DNA from: Cymbomonas tetramitiformis | Taxonomy: Eukaryota > Chlorophyta > Pyramimonadophyceae > Pyramimonadales > Pyramimonadaceae | Length of the DNA stretch: 64,000 bases | Direction: 5' to 3' | Assembly: GCA_001247695.2 (NCBI GenBank) | Contig: LGRX02003681.1 | Location: 1-64,000 of the forward strand | Shown: positions 28,095-38,691 of the stretch, piece after piece | Layout of the letters: every line of letters begins with the position of its first letter | How positions within the stretch are numbered: the first letter of the stretch is position 1 | Translations under genes and position numbers: made by a program | The notes under the pieces: generated by a model | Told to the model about the DNA's origin: nothing | The model's database searches: none | What the model saw: only the letters and a program-made list of their open reading frames with translations

Positions 28095-28676
28095 CTGCGT
28101 GTGGAATTACAAAATAATAATACGACATATCCAGAAGTGCCAAAAATCAAGGACTCCCGTCAGACAGGAATCAGGGTCCCACGACCCGACTGCCGACCCC
28201 AGCCTTCTGCATGCGGGCACACGCCCCTCGTGCCAAAGGACTGAGGCCTGCATACACTATCATTACCCTAATAAAGAGTACAGACTATGGACCTAAAATG
28301 CTATGCTAGGGCTGAAACCCTCAAAAAGCATAATTACCCGCTCCAGCTCAGAGTCAGGCATGACAGCAATAGCAAAGCCATCACCTAGCAAAGCCTACTG
28401 AACAGTGCCTAGATGAGAAGCAGCATGAGGTAGCTTCGCAGCCCCCCACCGAAGGATCACTATAGCTACCTCTCATCACAGCGGTCGGCACTGAACAGGC
28501 ACAGGTCCTAGTCTCCTCTACCTACACTCTAATGAGCCGACTGCCCCTCTGCGGGCCGGATCTGCACGGCCTCCAGCTCAGAGCCCAGCTGCTCCAGGTC
28601 CTCCAAGTCCTGCAGCTCCTGCACTGAAAGCGGCCTCTCCTCATCCGTACCTGAATCACAAGGGAGGGCGGGTGGG

Positions 28677-28910
28677 AAAGTCCACACAATCACAGTAACA
28701 CGGCAAGAGGCCCTCTCAGTCCGTAGCTGGCCTCTTAAGGCCTCCGACTGATCAGAAAACCTCAGTTTTCAGATCTGCTCCGGATGACAGTCATACTGCC
28801 TGTCATCCTACACTGATCAGAAAACCATCAGTTTTCTAATCAGCTGCGGCTACATAGCCCAGCTTGCATGACACATATGACACATATGTGAATGGAACCC
28901 GGCCGGTGCA
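28677..28910. repeat. DIRS internal repeat junction A2/B1
   Basis: A2 (28677-28833) matches A1 at 42181-42336. B1 (28831-28910) matches B2. The join at GTT reproduces the circle junction from which the element would integrate. Confidence 0.9.
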
Positions 28911-30082
28911 AGCACACAAAGATCACCACAAAGCAGTGCACGTGTAATGCATGACAACAACAAGCAATCAGACAAGAAAGGCCGCCTACTCTGCTGAGCA
29001 TGGGGCATGCTTCTGGACACCGCCAGCCTGCGGTTGAGGTTGGTAGCTTTGTAGGTGGCCGCAGCCGCCGACGAGCTCCAGCCACCGTACTGATTGAACT
29101 CGAAATCAGTAACCTGGTCAGCCGCAGCCACCGCCGTAGCCCCACCAGACCGCAGGGACTGGGTCCCATACAGCTGCCTCAGAGCATCGGGGTCCAAGTC
29201 AGAAGCCTCACCCAGCATCCTGAACAGGTACCTCCTCAGCTGAGGATAGTCCAGCCTCTTCCCCGTCAGGCAGTCAGCCGACGGGTCCCGCTGAAACCGC
29301 CTGCCATCAATCTGCTGAAACAGGGGCTCGTCGGGCTGCACTCCCCGTGCAATCTGAGTGTCAACCCACCTCTGACTGACCTCCACTGGGCACAAAGGCT
29401 GCCCCTCCGCCGCCCGGGCAACCTCCACCAGCTGACCATACCTGTACTTGTCCGTCTTCCGCTTCTCGAGGAAGGTGGTCATGTGGGTCTCACAGAACTT
29501 CATATCCCGCAGTCTCACCTTCTCCGCACAGTCATACCGCCAGAAGCCTGTCCACATGTCCAAACCCAGTGTAGCAAACATCTGCCGAGTGACACCTCCC
29601 AGCATCAACCAGCAACGAGCACCACTCTGCACAAATGCAAACTCCAGCGGCTCCTTCCTGTTGAGCCGCCTGTCCCCCAGCCTCCTGTGAGCTGCCTCCC
29701 GCACCGCGGCCACCAGCCGATGAGAGGTGGGGTTCCGGTCCGCCGGGACCAGAGCCAAATCATGAGCAGTGAAAACCATAGCCGAAGCGGTCTTCACCAC
29801 AGAGAAGGTCCTGGCCGCATTGGCTATGTACTGCAAGTACATAGCCACCGTGACCGGGTCGGCAGGAACAGGCACCCTAGGTGGGTCACGGTCCTGACAG
29901 AAAGCCTGGTACCGTACGAACACCCGAGAGTAGCCCCGCATGGTGCTAGCCTCACGGGTGCCAGACACCGCCAACAGCATGTCTGCCCGCAGCTGCATCT
30001 CCAGCGGGTCCGTCACGGAGAACTGCAGCCCAGCCCACTGCTCCCCAGTGCCTATGATGCCTGCATGAAAGGCAGCCCCCAT
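28850..30082 (-). CDS. DIRS tyrosine recombinase
   Basis: A 410-residue protein that would integrate the circular cDNA. An alpha-helical N-terminal SAM-like domain (about 30-115) is followed by the catalytic domain. The conserved SLRSGGATAVAA carries the active-site Arg311, GGWSS replaces the second His with Trp335 as in many DIRS enzymes, and the nucleophile is Tyr344 in AAATY. The residue three before Arg, usually His, is Thr here (TQSLR), a possible activity loss. The start overlaps the upstream frame by 31 bases. The final 40 residues read into repeat B1. Confidence 0.9.
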   Translation of the reverse strand: MGAAFHAGIIGTGEQWAGLQFSVTDPLEMQLRADMLLAVSGTREASTMRGYSRVFVRYQAFCQDRDPPRVPVPADPVTVAMYLQYIANAARTFSVVKTASAMVFTAHDLALVPADRNPTSHRLVAAVREAAHRRLGDRRLNRKEPLEFAFVQSGARCWLMLGGVTRQMFATLGLDMWTGFWRYDCAEKVRLRDMKFCETHMTTFLEKRKTDKYRYGQLVEVARAAEGQPLCPVEVSQRWVDTQIARGVQPDEPLFQQIDGRRFQRDPSADCLTGKRLDYPQLRRYLFRMLGEASDLDPDALRQLYGTQSLRSGGATAVAAADQVTDFEFNQYGGWSSSAAAATYKATNLNRRLAVSRSMPHAQQSRRPFLSDCLLLSCITRALLCGDLCVLAPAGFHSHMCHMCHASWAM

Positions 30083-31002
30083 CTCATACCCCTACCCCAG
30101 TCACAAGCCATGCAACCTCCCAAGGTACAGCGGGGACCGGGGCCTGCAGGCTCCCTCTCATCGAAGGAGACCCGCAAGAGGAGGACCCGAAAGTCCGGCA
30201 GGCCCACCCCCCCCTCATTGGCCCTTCCGAGGCCAGGGAGGAAGGTGTCCGCAGAGGGCTGGAGCTCCGTCCACTGTACCACACAGTCTGCTAAGTGAAC
30301 CCCGTCGGGACACAGCAAGACCCACCACGGCTGGAAAGTCCAGACCGGGGCCACAATGGAGGCTGCAGCCCTCTCAGCCTGCAGAAACAGCAGGAGCCTC
30401 CCGATCATCCGAAAAGGCGGGTTGCACCAGTTGACGTGCTCCCGCCAGTCCGTCTGACCGAAAGTGTCAACCCCCGACGTACCTGGACAGTGCCAAGCAC
30501 TGTTGAAGGAGGGGGCACCTGCACTGTCAAAAACAAGACAATTCTTGTCAGTTGCAAACCTGTCCCGGGTGTGCCTCCACCCCCCGGCAATCCATGGGTC
30601 AGCCCACCGAAAGATTGCCGGGTTGACCATCCAGTCATCATGGTCTCTGATCTTGGACAGGGCATCAGCCCGGGCCTCAAACTCCCTGGGCATCCAAAGG
30701 GAGGACAAAACCACCCCGTGGTCAGCACAGAAATCATGCACCGCTAAAGCCAGCTCCTGAAGCTCCTGATGCCTGCTGCCAGACTCAATGACAAAATGCA
30801 CAGCCTGGTTGTCACAAATGACAAGCACCCTCTTCCCTCTCAGCCTGCCGGCCACATCAAATGCTCGGAGAGAGTCAAAAATGCCCCTGAGCTCCCTGAG
30901 AGTGGATGACTTCAGTCTGTCTGACATGGTCAGATAACTGTGGCCAAGCAGCTCAGGTCCCCCAAGGGACTGCTCCAGCCAGGAACCCCATGCCACATCC
31001 GG
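30052..31002 (-). CDS. DIRS RNase H and adenine-methyltransferase-like domain (5' part split off)
   Basis: The frame enters at the right-hand insertion border with DVAWGSW and continues the RNase H whose first strand (HADTSE) lies at about 36345. Visible catalytic residues are Glu35 (LRELRGIF), Asp62 (VICDNQAV) and Asp111 (RADALSK). From about 125 follows a Dam-like domain with DPW at 133, WCNPPF (NPPF at 192-195, motif IV of N6-adenine methyltransferases) and a C-terminal WVLL strand. RNase H followed by a Dam-like domain is the normal DIRS order. The 5.3-kb insertion removes the first catalytic Asp from this frame. Confidence 0.85.
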   Translation of the reverse strand, partial: PDVAWGSWLEQSLGGPELLGHSYLTMSDRLKSSTLRELRGIFDSLRAFDVAGRLRGKRVLVICDNQAVHFVIESGSRHQELQELALAVHDFCADHGVVLSSLWMPREFEARADALSKIRDHDDWMVNPAIFRWADPWIAGGWRHTRDRFATDKNCLVFDSAGAPSFNSAWHCPGTSGVDTFGQTDWREHVNWCNPPFRMIGRLLLFLQAERAAASIVAPVWTFQPWWVLLCPDGVHLADCVVQWTELQPSADTFLPGLGRANEGGVGLPDFRVLLLRVSFDEREPAGPGPRCTLGGCMACDWGRGMRWGLPFMQAS

Positions 31003-32309
31003 GTTTTTTTGGTGCGCATAAATTCCATATAATTACATAAGTCGGTCCACTGCAGCATATTGGACACAGACCAAAAGGGCGTCTAAATAGAATATAAATG
31101 GTACAGCGCGTATTTTCTGAATCAGATGACAAGATTCGCCATCAGTCGTATAATTAATGCAGGCCGTCTTTTTTGAACCACAATACAGCGACCGTGTCAT
31201 GCACCACGTTAACGTTATCCGTGATATATCCAAACGGATGACGGAAGACGCATGGATACGCGGACCGGCAGGAGGTGTCACATTTACGGTAAAATTATTA
31301 AAAACGGGAGTGATTTCCAATCGGCGGACATCGTGTATAATTCGGAAAATGGTGCTGCTCGTTGGACGTCACATATTCACTGTTCACGACGTCGTACTGA
31401 ATACTCGCAGGTTATGGATTGCGATATCAACATACGGCACATGCATGACACGCTGGGAAATCTACCAAACATGAAATCTGAGGAATTTATACTCGTATCA
31501 TATAAAGCATGAAGACTTGATGGAATTCGGACTCCGTGGACGAACTGTCGCAGGCGTATGCTAGTCACGATGAATACAGGTGTCACATGATGCGGGGTCG
31601 CGACACGGAGCCGTATTCCATCGGAGAATGATGTGACATGACACTGACGAGAGACAAACACAAGTCATCCTCGATGCCAGAATTCGATGGAAGATGAAAC
31701 CGATGAAAGTTGGACGCGTGGAGGTTTCATGCGGCATTTTTACGAGAGAGGGGTTATGCACATATTACATCCAGAAACATTTAAAATCCCATGCAGTGAC
31801 CCTTTTGTGTTTTGAACATACCCGATACCGCACGTTTGCCCACAGTCAAACTCTCCGTCTACTGCAGAGTTACGTACCCAGCATATTCAGAATTACGTCC
31901 GTTGCGTTTAGGGGTTGCTTGGAAAACAAATGAATTTAGTCGCTTGGAAAACAAATGAAGTAAATTTCTAGGTTTGGAGAGTGTGCGCGACGAGTGAACT
32001 CTAGAGTGAAATAGCGTTTTCAATTCGCCCAACGGTAAGCTTCGATGTCTTTTTGCGCCCAAAGTAAAAAAAAAATTACGATGGATATTGCGAGGTCAAG
32101 AAAATTTAAGGTTGCGGGGCAAGAGATGGTAGGACTTTCAATTTTGTCCAAGCACTGCCCCTGGGCGCTTTTAGGGCCTAAAAGCGCCCGATTTTGAAAA
32201 TCCTGTAAAAGGTAGCAAGGCATACGCACACGCCAATAAAATTGTTCCCCCTTGGTTCAATTTAAGCGTAAACTCTATCGGGTTACGCCCCCAACCGAAT
32301 ATGTGACGA

Positions 32310-32391
32310 GTGGCATTAGCTCAAGAGCTCACAGCTCACAGAGCGCCAGACCTAAAGGTCTGGAGATCTCAGTTCGAATCTGAGATGCCAC
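32310..32391 (+). tRNA. tRNA-like sequence (possible pseudogene)
   Basis: A seven-base acceptor stem GTGGCAT/ATGCCAC, an A-box-like TAGCTCAAGAG, a perfect B box GTTCGAATC within a five-base T stem (CTCAG/CTGAG), and an anticodon-like stem CCAGA/TCTGG with CCTAAAGG between. Departures from a normal tRNA are an 8-base anticodon loop without a clear T33 and an 18-base D loop. Amino-acid identity cannot be assigned; a UAA-type (Leu) anticodon is only a guess. It could be a tRNA-derived short retroelement head inside the TIR element. Confidence 0.5.
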
Positions 32392-32476
32392 ACGCTCAAG
32401 GTGCGTTTTCTCCACCCTTTATGTGCATCGTGCAAGACTAGCATAGCCATATTTTCCATATTAGCCATATTTTCAT

Positions 32477-32840
32477 CAGGTGTTAGGGTGCTGCTTTCAA
32501 GGAGCACTCTCATTCCTGCAGATCGACGCGCCCTCTTGCAAAAGAGTGGAGCTCTCTCGAGGAATGAGGTGGCGCGCCCAGCAGTTTTCGTTTCTTTTTG
32601 GGTAGCCTTTTGCCTTGGAGCCCTGCAAAGCGTGCAGATCGAAGTTTTCACCATTTGTTAGGGTGCTGCTTTCAAGGAGCACTTCGTTCCTGCAGATCGA
32701 CGCGCCCACTTGCAAAAGTGTGGAGCTCTCTCGAGGAATTAGAAGGCGCGCCTAGCAGTTTTCGTTTCTTTTTGGGTAGCCTTTAAGGAGCACTTTTAGC
32801 CTGCAGATCGAGCGCCCCCTTGAAGATTAAGGGCGGAGCT
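32477..32840. repeat. Three diverged repeats containing AGGAGCACT...GAGCTCTCTCGAGGAA
   Basis: Units beginning near 32477, 32657 and 32780 share GGTGCTGCTTTCAAGGAGCA, CCTGCAGATCGACGCGCC, GGAGCTCTCTCGAGGAA and TTTCGTTTCTTTTTGGGTAG; spacing about 180 then about 120 bases. The first begins about 85 bases after the tRNA-like sequence. Confidence 0.8.
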
Positions 32841-33619
32841 CTCTCGAGGAACTAGAAGGAGCGCCCAGCGCATAGGACTCTATTTTTTCTATCTAAGCAT
32901 GACGACTAGATTGTATTTCTTAAGGTAGTAATGCTTGCAATTTATCCTAGAAGGGTCTAAGGGAATGTATGTGTGCTTCCTGTGTAAGGTGTCGAGGTAA
33001 AGATGAGCTTGCAGCGAAGGACATGAAGTGGAAGGTAAGTGTCCGCCGGCATTTAAGTTTCTAATAAGCACATATGGCTTGCATGACCACGCATAAGTTT
33101 CTAATCGAGCATAAGTTAAAATTCCAGTTGAGCTTAAGTTTGAAGCCCCTCGGAAGAAAAGTGCATAGCATATTCGCATAAACCCCCATGACCCTAGTGC
33201 AGAGCATATGGAGGGCCCTTTCAGCCACGCACCAGGCAGAGGGTGCAAAGTTTTTCAGTTATGCTTGTTCGCGCCAAACCCTTGTGTGCATATGCCATCC
33301 TGAGCAATATCTGTGCTACTTAGATAATACAAAGAAGCGGAATCAAAGCCCGCGTTGTGAAAAGAAAACACGTGCATAAATAATGGTTAGGAACACAAGC
33401 GGACTCATACCCCGCTAGGGAAGATACCAATGGGCATAGTGGAAGTAATGTATAGATGGGTCATGCACTTCTCGCGGCGACACCCCATAGGATTTCTGCC
33501 GAAATAGCATCCGAACGCGTGCGAATCATGGAAAATGGATCGGACTATCGTTTTCCTCGACATCGAATTGTGTTTAGGCACATATATATATCATAGTTGT
33601 ATGTTATATATATATATCA

Positions 33620-34550
33620 ATATTGAAATTAATTTCTCACTTGTCGCCAAATCATAGGGTTATTAGTTTGTTCGTAAAAATCGACATGTTCAGTCGATGG
33701 GGCTGCAAATGCGCGCACTATATGAAGTGACATATTAGAACATCTTGACATATCGAACGCGGCATTCCGATCATTTTGGACTTGAAACTGAAATTAATTT
33801 TTCACTTGTCGCCAAAGCCGCATAGGGTTATTTATTTGTTCGTAACGAGTCGACATGCTCTATCGATGGGGCGGCAAATGCGCGCACTATATGAGGTGAT
33901 ATATAAGAACATTTTGACATATCGCGGAACGCAACATCCCGATCATTTTGGACTTGAAACTGAAATTAATTTCATCATAGCGGGTTATTAATTTGTTCGT
34001 AAAAGTCGACATGCTCAGTCGATGGGGCTACAAATGCGCGCACGACTATATGAGATGATACATGGGAATATTTTGACATATCGAACGCAGCATCCCGATC
34101 ATGAAATTGCACCCAACACACAAGCTTATCCATACGAACATATTGGCATATCGAACACATGAATCCGGTCACGTTTCATCCGAAATTGAAAATTATTTTC
34201 TAGCGGCGCCCGCCCGCCATACCGATAGGGTTATTGTTATGGGACTAACTTTTGATGTACTCAGCCTTTGGGGGTGAAATTGCACCCAACACACAAGCTT
34301 ATCCATATGAACATATTGGCATATCGAACACATGAATCCGGTCACGTTTCATCCGAAACTGAAAATTATTTTCTAGTGCGCCCGCCCGCCATACCGATAG
34401 GGTTATTGATATAGGACTAACTTTTGATGTACTCGGCCTTTGGGGGTGAAATTGCACCCAACACACAAGCTTATCCATACGAACATATTGGCATATCGAA
34501 CACATGAATCCGGTCACGTTTCATCCGCGAAACTGAAAATTATTTTCTTC
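33620..34550. repeat. Two families of about 170-bp direct repeats
   Basis: Family one (about 33620, 33785, 33960) shares AATTAATTTTTCACTTGTCG and CAAATGCGCGCAC. Family two (about 34100, 34275, 34450) shares GCACCCAACACACAAGCTTA and GAATCCGGTCACGTTTCATC. Families share the phrase ATAGGGTTATT and grade into each other, suggesting stepwise duplication. Confidence 0.8.
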
Positions 34551-36333
34551 TCGAGACCTCCTAATAAGATTATGGGGGGCGCGATACTAATGGAGGGCCC
34601 ATGACGGTACCGCGATAGACCCCCCCAACTAGCACATAATTTCCTTAATAACACGGTGAAATCAAGGGGGGTAACCCCTCCCCCCCCCCGCCCTTCCCGA
34701 ACATTTTCATACTTAACTCCCCCCCCACCCCCATTTACACCCATATTTACAGATACAAGATACTGCAGTACTCATATTCGATATTGATACGGACTTACTT
34801 AGTATCAGTATGAGTATCATACTCCATACTGTACTCGATACTGAACACATCGCGAGCACGACGCGACGTGACGATCGACGCCTCGAGCGATGCGATGCCC
34901 ATGTGACGGGAGCGGGACATTCTTTCGGGACCGATGATGACGTGAGTTGACTCGCGCACCCGAATTCGAGAACGAAGCAGTAGGAACTATTAAATTTCAC
35001 GAACTCCGTGGTATGCATTAAAGAAGACTGGCGGCTGAACCACTTGCATGCTCAGCAGCGGGTCTTCTCACCCGTCAGTCTTCTTTTTGTTTCCGTGCTG
35101 TTATTTCAAACGTTCGTTTTAAATACTGATCACACACGCCGTGTATTCACAGGTTGGGTTCGCTGGAGTCTGCTAACGGCGAACGGTCCAAACCTCGCAA
35201 GGTATTTTTTTACAATTTAGGCACCCCCTTTTGCCTCCTGGCGATTTCCAAAATCCACTACAAACCATCACATCAGTGGGAGCGGTTGCTAAAACTTGTC
35301 TTCGCAAGTGTAATTGAGACAAAATATATTGTGGGTTGCGCCCCCCACTCTGTATGTGACCATTGGTTGAACGTCCCTGTGCGAAATCACGTAACGTGAT
35401 TTTTTGGAACTTATTTTGGGTTGAGAAATGCTTCACGGATCTGTGGTGAGGGGGAAATATTCCCACTGCACAGACTGTCATATTTCTCTGGTTGGAAAGT
35501 CTTTCACTGACCGAACGTTTGCTTGTGTGTGTTTCAGGTATGGCTGTTATCATATCAATGTGGAAAGGAGTGGGACGCGAAATGCCATGTTTGTTTCATT
35601 AGATGAATTAGCCTAGACCCTGCTTTGAAAAACGTTGACCTCTGCTACAGTTGATAGATGCAGGCGTAAACTAGTATTTTTGTAAACTTTTAATTCTGTT
35701 TGCGCAATGCTTTCAGTATTTTATCGGCGCACTTCGTTTGTCTTGCTGTAGAGTCCGATGCTTGTACACGCGCATTCGTTAAGTTTAGGGCCACGCACGC
35801 AGCGTATCTCGTTCATAACTCGGAGTGCTGCGAAGTAACGCATGCACGCTTGCTGTGGACTAGCACATCGAGGCAGCTACACTCAGCCGTGAAATACATC
35901 TACTGCTGAGTGGTACTGTACTTACGTTCGCACATCGAAAGCACACAGCAGCGCGTCATGTGATACATATATAATGCAAATATATTACATATATATGCGC
36001 GATGCATACTACCTGCAACTATTCCGGATCCACAAATATACAGCATACTTACACGATATGTAGTATGCTGCATACTTATGGATTCACAAATATGCAGCAT
36101 ACTTACGAGATATGCAGTAGACCGCATACTTACGGGTGTCGCAACCATAATGCGAATAAATACGGGGGGTGCATAAATTCCGGAGATTTGCTGTATGTAC
36201 CTTTTATGCAGGAGTTTTACACAAGGTGAATACACCCGTAATTATGCGGGTGCTGCAAGCATAATGCGCATATATGCGGAACCCATCTCAAAGCCGAATT
36301 TCTACGTAAGTTATGCAGGGCAAAAAAACCCGG

Positions 36334-37629
36334 ATGCACCTCAGAGGTGTCCGCATGGACTGTCTCCAGCTGAACTGCTGAAGCCCCGCCCCCCCTGGGC
36401 TCCCAAATGCCTCTCTGATGCCTACGAAAGCCGTCTGTCAGCCAAAACTCTAGCTCTGTCCGAAGAGCATCGGTACCCGGGACATGAGAAGCCCACGAGC
36501 CCCAAGTCAGGGTGTCGGCTATGAGCACTGCAGCCGCCCTAGCATACAGTCTGGTGACACCCCCTAGTACAAACCACTGTGCATTAACTAAGCCTGCAAA
36601 CTTAGCCACAAGTCTCAGAGGCAACCTATGAAATAGCCTCAACAAGTCTAACACACAAGCACGGATCTTGCCCAGAGCCTTCTCAGGCACGAACAAGACC
36701 CCCCCCTCCAAGTCTATGCCTATGCCAATATGCACAAGGACCCGTGTGAAAAACAGCTGAGACTTGGACTCAGACACGAGCCAGCCCGCCTCCCGCACGT
36801 CCCGCATAATACGGGACAACACAGCCAAAGCCGAGGGGTCCGTGAGTGTAGGAGCCCTCACAGCAAAAGCAAAGTCGTCCACGTAGGGGTGCACACGGTA
36901 CCCGAGACCCCGCCACTTACCTACGAGCTCCTTGTTGATCTTCGTAAACACCCAGCAAGCTGGGGCTAGACCAAAAGGCAGCACACAAAACTCAAAGAAT
37001 CTACCCTGCCACTCAACAGCAACATAGGTACGAGACATCTCGTGGAGGTCAACGTGGTAATACCCCGACTTATAGTCAAAGTAAAACAACCCGTCATCCC
37101 TCCTAAGCAGGTCTACAAAAGGCTGAAGGTGTTCATACTTGAACTTAGGAAAGATTAGAAAGGCATTGAGCCACTTACCGTTGAAGATCAGCCGTAATTT
37201 GTCCCGAGAGTCGTCCACCATTAAAGGCAGGACAACCCGCGGCTTGCTGGGCACCTCTCTCAAGGCGCCCATAAGCACACACTCCTGTACCGCGTTAGTA
37301 ACAAAGGCGGTATGCCTAACAGCAGACACGTGGTTAGGCAAGTGCACTCGGGGCGGAGCCCTGCCATCCTTAAACTTCAAGTTAAATCCTCTCTCAATCC
37401 AAGACATAACGTACGAAGAGCGGACAAAGGTCCGCCAAAAGGAGGCTCGCTCCCTAAGTCTTCCCGCAACACGGGGCACAGGAACGTCCTGTTCACACAA
37501 AGGTATGGCCTCGCCAATCTCTTCCTCAGACAATTCAAGACCTGAAACACAAGGAAACAACAGCCCGCGGGCCAAAAGTTCATTACAATTTAGGGTTTCG
37601 TCCCCAAAAGTTACATTTAAGTTGGGCAT
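36334..37629 (-). CDS. DIRS reverse transcriptase
   Basis: About 430 codons up to the insertion border (the open frame itself reads on to 36217 in inserted DNA). The RT fold shows LRLIFNGKWLN, FYFDYKSGYYHVDL with Asp185, FEFCVLPFGLAPACWVFTK, and HPYVDDFAF with Asp251-Asp252. A thumb/connection (about 290-400) leads to the first RNase H strand, VHADTSE. This order and the FDYKSGY phrase are typical of DIRS RTs. It starts 73 bases after the gag stop. Confidence 0.9.
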
Positions 37630-37702
37630 TCCACCTCAACTGCAAAGCATTCCGCTAAGCTCATTGTACTAGCCTTCGTGGCTCTACATCGTCTTTACAA
37701 AT

Positions 37703-38107
37703 TCAACGGTCCGAGCCTCTGCCACGGCCTCTGCCGGCTGGGCGCGGTTGCGAGCATTGGTTTTGGTGGTGCCCCCATTCATTACAATTCCAGCATTGGA
37801 GCTGGCTGCCACGCCCTGCCTGAACAGGCGGCGGTGGCGGAGGCGCTCCAGGGGCAGTCGGACGAGAGACAGCAAAGGCACCCCTGCCTAGGCCCTTCGT
37901 CCGCCCCTTGGCAGCCGCAGCTTGCGCAGCGTGCATTTTTTCTGCCTTAACTTCTTTCTCAGCTTTGCGCATCAACTTTTCGTCTTCTTCATCGTCAACG
38001 TACGACTTACGTTCAAGTTTCTCGCAGATTTTCCAGCCCACTTCAGGGCCTTTGTCCGAAACCAAGGCCAGAATTTTAGCGCGCGCCTTGGCGCGTGCCA
38101 CACCTTT
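37703..38107 (-). pseudogene. DIRS gag, C-terminal part with CCHC zinc knuckle
   Basis: Coding resumes at the left border of the gag-only LTR element and continues GVARAKARAKILALVSDKG, a Lys/Glu-rich helix, a Pro-rich stretch, and the knuckle CWNCNEWGHHQNQC (C-x2-C-x4-H-x4-C), then an RG-rich tail. The knuckle would bind RNA. Its N-terminal half is at 41683-42128. The first residues of the open frame (MYLDIPV) come from the inserted LTR. Confidence 0.8.
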
Positions 38108-38362
38108 TACCGGAATATCCAAGTACACTAGATATCAGAAAGTCCCGTACTCGTGTGGATAAACTGTATAAGATAAATAAACCCTAAGCTAGATATACCC
38201 GGAACGGTCTCGGACGGTCTCGGTGTCTAGCCTACCTGTGACACCGGCGTGTGTCACAGTACGAACCTACAGATCAGTCAGCAGTCCAGTGTTGGTCCTA
38301 GGGATCTGTCATAGGGGCCTGACCGGGACTCCCAGTCAGGGCTGCCTATACAGATTTCAGCA
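38108..38362 (-). repeat. LTR (3' copy, minus orientation)
   Basis: Nearly identical to 41423-41677, for example CACCGGCGTG here against CACAGCGTG there. Confidence 0.85.
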
Positions 38363-38691
38363 CACCACCCCAGCACTGTGGGTGGTGACTGGCTAGGAGA
38401 GTCAGAAAATGTAAGGCTGTTAAGTGTTAGGGCAGAAGCTAGGTGACAAGTCTAACTGCCAATCCAACTGTGCTATTCTGATACACAAATTGGAAACCTC
38501 TAGGTAGCACGTGAACAAAAGCATACGGGCAATTAAGGCACCGCTAAACAAGTGAAAGGAACCGTGCTAGCAAGTCAGTTTGAAGATTGTAAAGTAGTCA
38601 AAGCAAAACATAAACCAGATTGAAGAAGTCTTTGAGGTCACAGGAGTTCTGCACACCACCATGTTGGTGTGCCTCCAGAGTGAGCAAGAAG

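Larger units (their letters stand above)
31003..36329. mobile_element. 5.3-kb TIR element with CCGG duplication, no transposase
   Basis: CCGG at 30999-31002 and 36330-36333 brackets a segment starting GTTTTTTTG and ending with its reverse complement. Removing it with one CCGG restores the DIRS frame through HADTSE-VHPD-VAWGSW. Beyond nine perfect terminal bases the ends remain loosely similar (GCATAAATTCC against GCATAACTTAC). I find no ORF of convincing length or family, so it is non-autonomous or decayed. It contains a tRNA-like sequence, three ~180-bp repeats and two repeat families described separately. The interval 34,560-36,000 shows no gene. Confidence 0.75.

Noticed and set aside
29000..30298. 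432-codon plus-strand ORF
   Set aside because: Fully antisense to the DIRS recombinase and RNase H-methyltransferase frames, with low-complexity Pro/Arg/Leu content.
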